This document shows, piece by piece, positions 60,135 through 64,000 of a stretch of DNA of 64,000 nucleotides; positions within the stretch are counted from its first letter, which is position 1; every line of letters begins with the position of its first letter. The notes beneath the pieces are model-generated. The model saw nothing but the letters and a program-made list of their open reading frames with translations, was not told the origin of the DNA and did not search any database. A program made the position numbers and the translations under genes. The DNA comes from Diplonema japonicum (lineage: Eukaryota > Euglenozoa > Diplonemea > Diplonemida > Diplonemidae). The stretch covers positions 62,001-126,000 of the forward strand of contig OZ025699.1 in NCBI GenBank assembly GCA_964019335.1, written 5' to 3'.

Positions 60135-63100
60135 TTTTTTTTTTTTTTTTTTTTTTTTTTTCAAAATACCAATGCAGGGCCGCCATGGAGAGCAACACCT
60201 GAGAAAAGGGGAAAAAAAGGTGAAGGGAAACCATGGGGAAATAGGGAGGGCAAAGGACCAGGCTTCTGCAAGCAGGAGGAGCCCTGGTCCCCCACCAACC
60301 CGTGCTCTGCTTTGGGACAGCCGAAGAGGGCTGAATTACATTATTCCCTCAGTCAAGTGAGAGAAAAACGGGGGCCTACCTTCCAGCTGGATGTCCTTCT
60401 TTGGCTGGAACCTCCGGCGGAAAGCCCCCCAGGGAGGTATTGCTCCTATTGAGCGAATCATTGGTGAGTGTGAAATAAAAGGGGAAATGGGAAACAGTGA
60501 GAGGAAGGAGAAGGAAGGGAAAGGAAGGGAAGGGAAGGGAAAGGAAGGGAAGGGAAAGGAAAGTGGGAAACACAACATTCCATTTAACACACACACACGG
60601 GGCGATCCCTTAGCGCAGCACGGGGGCCGCGGGACCGGCGTCAAGAGAGACCGGAGGAGGAGGCGGCACGTTTGAAGGTGCAGTGACGTCTGTAGACGCC
60701 AGGGATGATGGCGAGGTGAACAGTCCGGAGCGTGACCAGGCGAGCAGGCCAGACTCAACAATGAGGTCGTAGATCTGGGTCACGCGTCTCGACAGGGAGA
60801 ACGCTAGGGAGGGAGTACCAGCAGGAGTGTCGATCGCCCCCCTCCCGATCACAGGGCACCCACCGACAACATGCTCCCTGGACATCGGTGCTGCGTGGCA
60901 GGCTGGGCACCGGAGCACACCCTTGTGCTTCCTGTTCGGGCCAGCAGTCTGCAGGAAGCCGAAGAAGAGAGCCGAGTGACCAATCCGCAGCCGCGAGATG
61001 ACCGTTTCAGCTTGTCTGGGGAAGCCAAGGGGGAAGTGCGCAGACCGAAGCTCGGTCGCCACCGCGTAGTTGTGGGCGAGGGATGTTATGAGCTCCGCGG
61101 ACCTCCGCACCACCCACCGTCGCACCAGGGCCCTCACTGATCGGTAGTCAAGGGAGGGCCTGTCCTGCTTCCGCTTCGTTCCCTCCCCGGCCAGAGCGTC
61201 AGCCTTCTCGTTCCCGTCCACCCCACAGTGGGAGGGCACAAACTGGAGGACCACCGGTGTCCCCTGCGTGCGCGCCGCGGACACCAGCCGGCTCCACGTC
61301 TGGTGGTCGAGCTTCTCCCTCTGTCGCGTTGGGCCAGCTCGCAGCTGCTCGACGAGGGAGAGGGAGTCGGTGCAGATCGACAGCGGGGACTTCGCCAGCG
61401 AAGGGTGTGTTTTTCGGAGGGTAGCCACCATATCCAGCGCCGTTTTCACAGCCATGCCCTCTGCCCGAAAAGATGAACAGAAGTCGTTGACGCCATGGCA
61501 CACAGACACAGGGGTCAGGGGGGGAGGCAGCTGCAGATAAACCCCAGAGCCACCTTTCGCCTTCTGTCCGACCTGTACAACCGAGCCATCCGTGTAGGCA
61601 TGGATGCCCGGGGGGAGAGCCGCAAGAGCAGCCTCGGCCGCCTTCCGCCTGTCCGCGTCTGGCGACGATCGCGTGACCCCGCCGGGGAGGTCAGTCCTGA
61701 AGTCGACCATGCCTGTCTGCCACGGGGCCGCCAGGGGCGTAGCCGACAGGTACTCGAAGTGCACCTTTGGTTCCAACCCGCATCGACGCAGTGCTTGGTA
61801 GCCAGAGCGCAGCCACCCACACCCCAGCCTGTTCGCCTGCTTCAGCTTGACCGTCTCCCTGTGAACCGGGGAAGACTGCCAGCAGAAGGCCTTCGCCGTC
61901 ATCGTCGCCGCAGCACCCTCAGCCATTCTTTCGAGGGGAAGCAGTCCTGCCTCAGCTAGGAGCTTGTACCCTCCGGAGCCACTCCAGCAGCCCGTGATCA
62001 GCACCGCCGCCTCCTGGTGAAGCCCAGCCAGGTCCTTCCTCCCGACATCATCGAGCCTGCTGTAGTAGACCCCCATGCAGTAGCGCAGCAGCGGGAGGAT
62101 GTACGTAACGTAGAGAGACCGCAGAGTGTCCCTCTTGCTGCCCCAGGACGTGCCGGACAAGAGCTTCAGCACCCTCAGCCTTTTGCTGGCCCGCCGTAGG
62201 ATGTCCTGTGCGTGTTCACCGAACGTGAGCCCAGAGTCCACCGTAACCCCAAGGTACCTCGCGTGTTCAGACAGAGGCAGGGGACGGGCCGCAACGTAGT
62301 CCACGTCGGGCCGTCGCACGGCTGCATGCATGTCCCGCACGCAGCGGATCCGCACACCACCCGCCTCCACAACCTGAAGGCCCGCCAGCTCCTGGTCCCC
62401 GGAGATCGTGCCATCGGCGTTCACCCCCAGGCCGAAGAGTGGGTTCTGGAAGGCACCTGGCTGAAGGGGGACTCGTGACGAAGTGAAGTAGACCCCGAGA
62501 CGTTTCTGGGGGGGGACGCAGACTGCCTGCGTCTTGGACGTGCTCAGCAGCATGTCACGCTCCCTGCACCAGTCCTCAACCGCATCCACCACTGCCTGCG
62601 CCTTCCGCTCCAGCCCAGCCACGTCCCCTTGTCCAGAGGAGATCACAACCGCCACGTCGTCGGCGTAGAGCACCGAGACGTCCGCCAGTCCCTCCAGTCT
62701 CCTGGCGAGTTCGTCGACGTAGATGGTGTACAGGATGGGACCCAAGACAGAGCCCTGGGGGACACCCCGTCTCACCTTCGTCGTCGACCCCCTCGACCGT
62801 CCAATCGTGACCGCAGCAGTACGGCCGCATAGAAAGGACCGCGTCCACTCCACGAAGGGTTCGGGGAGACCCTTCCCTCGCATCTTGTCCAGCAGGGCAC
62901 CATGGGGCACCAGGTCGAAGGCAGAAGAGAAGTCGAACAGCAGAGCGGCCGAGAGACGTCGATCGTCTTTGTTCCTCGACATGCACTCAGTGAGGGTTGC
63001 CACCTGCTCCTCCGTGGAGCGGCCGCGTCTGAAACCAGCCTGGCTGTCGTGGAGTCCCTCGACTCCCGTCCCGTCCGCGTCAAGAAGAAACGAGAGCCTC

Positions 63101-64000
63101 TCCTCGATCATCCTCTCCAGCAGCTTGCAGAGGCAGCTGGTCAGGCAGATCGGCCGGTAGGAAGCCAAGAGAGTCGCATCTTTTCCAGGTTTCGGTACCG
63201 GGACGATCACTCCCTTCTTCCAGGCACCGGGGACGACACCCATCAGCCAGGAGCGATTGAGGAGTAGAAGGAGGACACCGAGGGAGTCCGAGTTCAGGTG
63301 TAGGAGCATCTCCGAGAAGATTCCGTCTTCCCCGGCCGCGCTGCGCGTCTTCATCCTTCTCAGGCCGCGGGTGAGGTCGTCCACGGTGAACGCTTGACAC
63401 CCGAGTCTGCTTGCAGAAGGAGCGGCGTCCTTCGAGTTCCCGTCACCACGCCTGCCGTAGAGCTTAGCGAAGTGCGCCCCCAGCCGGTCGGCCTTCGCCT
63501 TGTCCGACACAAATCTTCCCTCGAGTACAGGAAGGTGTGTCTTTCGGTGCCTGCCGTCCAGCTTCTTCACCGCTCTGAACGCAGCCCCGAGGTCCTTGCT
63601 CCGGCTGAGGTCGGCCGCCATCCTTCCCCATGCCTCACGCTTCGTCTCGTCAAGGAGTCGGTTGACTTCCTTCACCTTCGCCCTGTACTCCTCCACCACC
63701 ACGTCCGCCTCTTGAAGCAGGAGTTCGCGCAGGGTGTTCCGCTCTTCGAAGGCGTCCTCGAGCTCAGCAGTCCACCAGGGGGTCGGGCCACGTCGCATCC
63801 CACAGAGGGGAATGTGGTCGTTCGCCGCAGTCAAAAGGGCTTGTGTAAACCCCTTCGTGACAGAGTCAATCGGAGCCGCCGTGTCAACACCAGCAAGCAG
63901 GCGGGCAACAGCAGCAGTGTAGTCATCCCATCTGGCTTTTTTGAAATTCCAGGTGGGGAAGGGGCGCTCCGAACGGTAGACGTCCTCAAGAGGCAGGTGA
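60135..64000 (-). mobile_element. family A non-LTR retrotransposon, copy running off the right edge
   Basis: Tail at 60135-60162, 3' region, then ORF2 open to the window end. Inserted upstream of tRNA-Gln in the same orientation. Confidence 0.95.
60610..64000 (-). CDS. family A ORF2, partial (5' end outside the window)
   Basis: Open through 64000 with no stop, about 1130 residues covering the region after the AP endonuclease core, the whole RT (GVPQGSVLGP, YADD), RNase H and knuckle. It differs from the plus-strand copy by few residues, including one added valine near 63693 (a 3-bp insertion, accac). The apparent start at 63834 is not real; the frame continues upstream (ARLLAGVDTAAPIDS). Potentially functional. 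Confidence 0.9.
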   Translation of the reverse strand, partial: HLPLEDVYRSERPFPTWNFKKARWDDYTAAVARLLAGVDTAAPIDSVTKGFTQALLTAANDHIPLCGMRRGPTPWWTAELEDAFEERNTLRELLLQEADVVVEEYRAKVKEVNRLLDETKREAWGRMAADLSRSKDLGAAFRAVKKLDGRHRKTHLPVLEGRFVSDKAKADRLGAHFAKLYGRRGDGNSKDAAPSASRLGCQAFTVDDLTRGLRRMKTRSAAGEDGIFSEMLLHLNSDSLGVLLLLLNRSWLMGVVPGAWKKGVIVPVPKPGKDATLLASYRPICLTSCLCKLLERMIEERLSFLLDADGTGVEGLHDSQAGFRRGRSTEEQVATLTECMSRNKDDRRLSAALLFDFSSAFDLVPHGALLDKMRGKGLPEPFVEWTRSFLCGRTAAVTIGRSRGSTTKVRRGVPQGSVLGPILYTIYVDELARRLEGLADVSVLYADDVAVVISSGQGDVAGLERKAQAVVDAVEDWCRERDMLLSTSKTQAVCVPPQKRLGVYFTSSRVPLQPGAFQNPLFGLGVNADGTISGDQELAGLQVVEAGGVRIRCVRDMHAAVRRPDVDYVAARPLPLSEHARYLGVTVDSGLTFGEHAQDILRRASKRLRVLKLLSGTSWGSKRDTLRSLYVTYILPLLRYCMGVYYSRLDDVGRKDLAGLHQEAAVLITGCWSGSGGYKLLAEAGLLPLERMAEGAAATMTAKAFCWQSSPVHRETVKLKQANRLGCGWLRSGYQALRRCGLEPKVHFEYLSATPLAAPWQTGMVDFRTDLPGGVTRSSPDADRRKAAEAALAALPPGIHAYTDGSVVQVGQKAKGGSGVYLQLPPPLTPVSVCHGVNDFCSSFRAEGMAVKTALDMVATLRKTHPSLAKSPLSICTDSLSLVEQLRAGPTRQREKLDHQTWSRLVSAARTQGTPVVLQFVPSHCGVDGNEKADALAGEGTKRKQDRPSLDYRSVRALVRRWVVRRSAELITSLAHNYAVATELRSAHFPLGFPRQAETVISRLRIGHSALFFGFLQTAGPNRKHKGVLRCPACHAAPMSREHVVGGCPVIGRGAIDTPAGTPSLAFSLSRRVTQIYDLIVESGLLAWSRSGLFTSPSSLASTDVTAPSNVPPPPPVSLDAGPAAPVLR

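Overview
This is eukaryotic DNA from a protist. I infer a kinetoplastid, most like a free-living bodonid, at about 0.6 confidence. The grounds are: intronless host genes; polypyrimidine tracts followed by AG upstream of two starts, as expected for trans-splicing; a tyrosine-recombinase retrotransposon with the gene order gag, YR, RT-RH that is described for VIPER elements of trypanosomatids; ingi/L1Tc-like non-LTR retrotransposons with APE, RT, RNase H and a CCHC finger in one ORF; and a canonical 2A-like motif at the N terminus of one of them. No bacterial feature was seen.

Layout. From 1 to 15 kb there is a sparse host-gene region, all on the minus strand: two duplicated four-membrane-span protein genes (894-1874 and 12496-13383), a protein kinase fused to leucine-rich repeats (3476-5935), and a receptor-like membrane protein with a coiled coil (7865-8887). 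Long homopolymer-rich spacers and palindromic, MITE-like repeats lie between them. From 15.1 to 19.1 kb is a VIPER-type element. A ubiquitin-like/LRR gene follows at 19561-20613. From 22.5 to 27 kb lies a broken non-LTR element with a restriction-like endonuclease. From 27.4 to 33 kb is a nest: a direct repeat of about 870 bp, one copy of which is split by a piggyBac-like transposon whose empty TTAA site survives in the other copy.

From 33 kb to the end the window is a retrotransposon colony around tRNA genes. Family A (APE-RT-RNase H) has one nearly full copy on each strand, a copy running off the right edge, and several 5'-truncated or internally deleted copies. Family C (39.1-45.4 kb) has two intact ORFs and a canonical 2A-like motif. 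Family A2, family D, family E and a tRNA-like SINE (S) are also present. Four complete tRNA genes (Trp-CCA, Arg-CCT, Arg-ACG, Gln-TTG) and one half tRNA-Arg each have the poly(A) tail of a retroelement ending 1 to 5 bp before their first base, in the same orientation. This is the signature of insertion targeted to tRNA genes.

The most interesting signals are this tRNA targeting by both a LINE family and a SINE; a family-A coding plan in which ORF1 and ORF2 share one frame separated by a single UGA just upstream of a degenerate 2A-like motif; and a 134-bp tRNA-like unit joined to the 5' side of truncated copies and itself used as an insertion target. Features were read by eye from the sequence; no database search was run.
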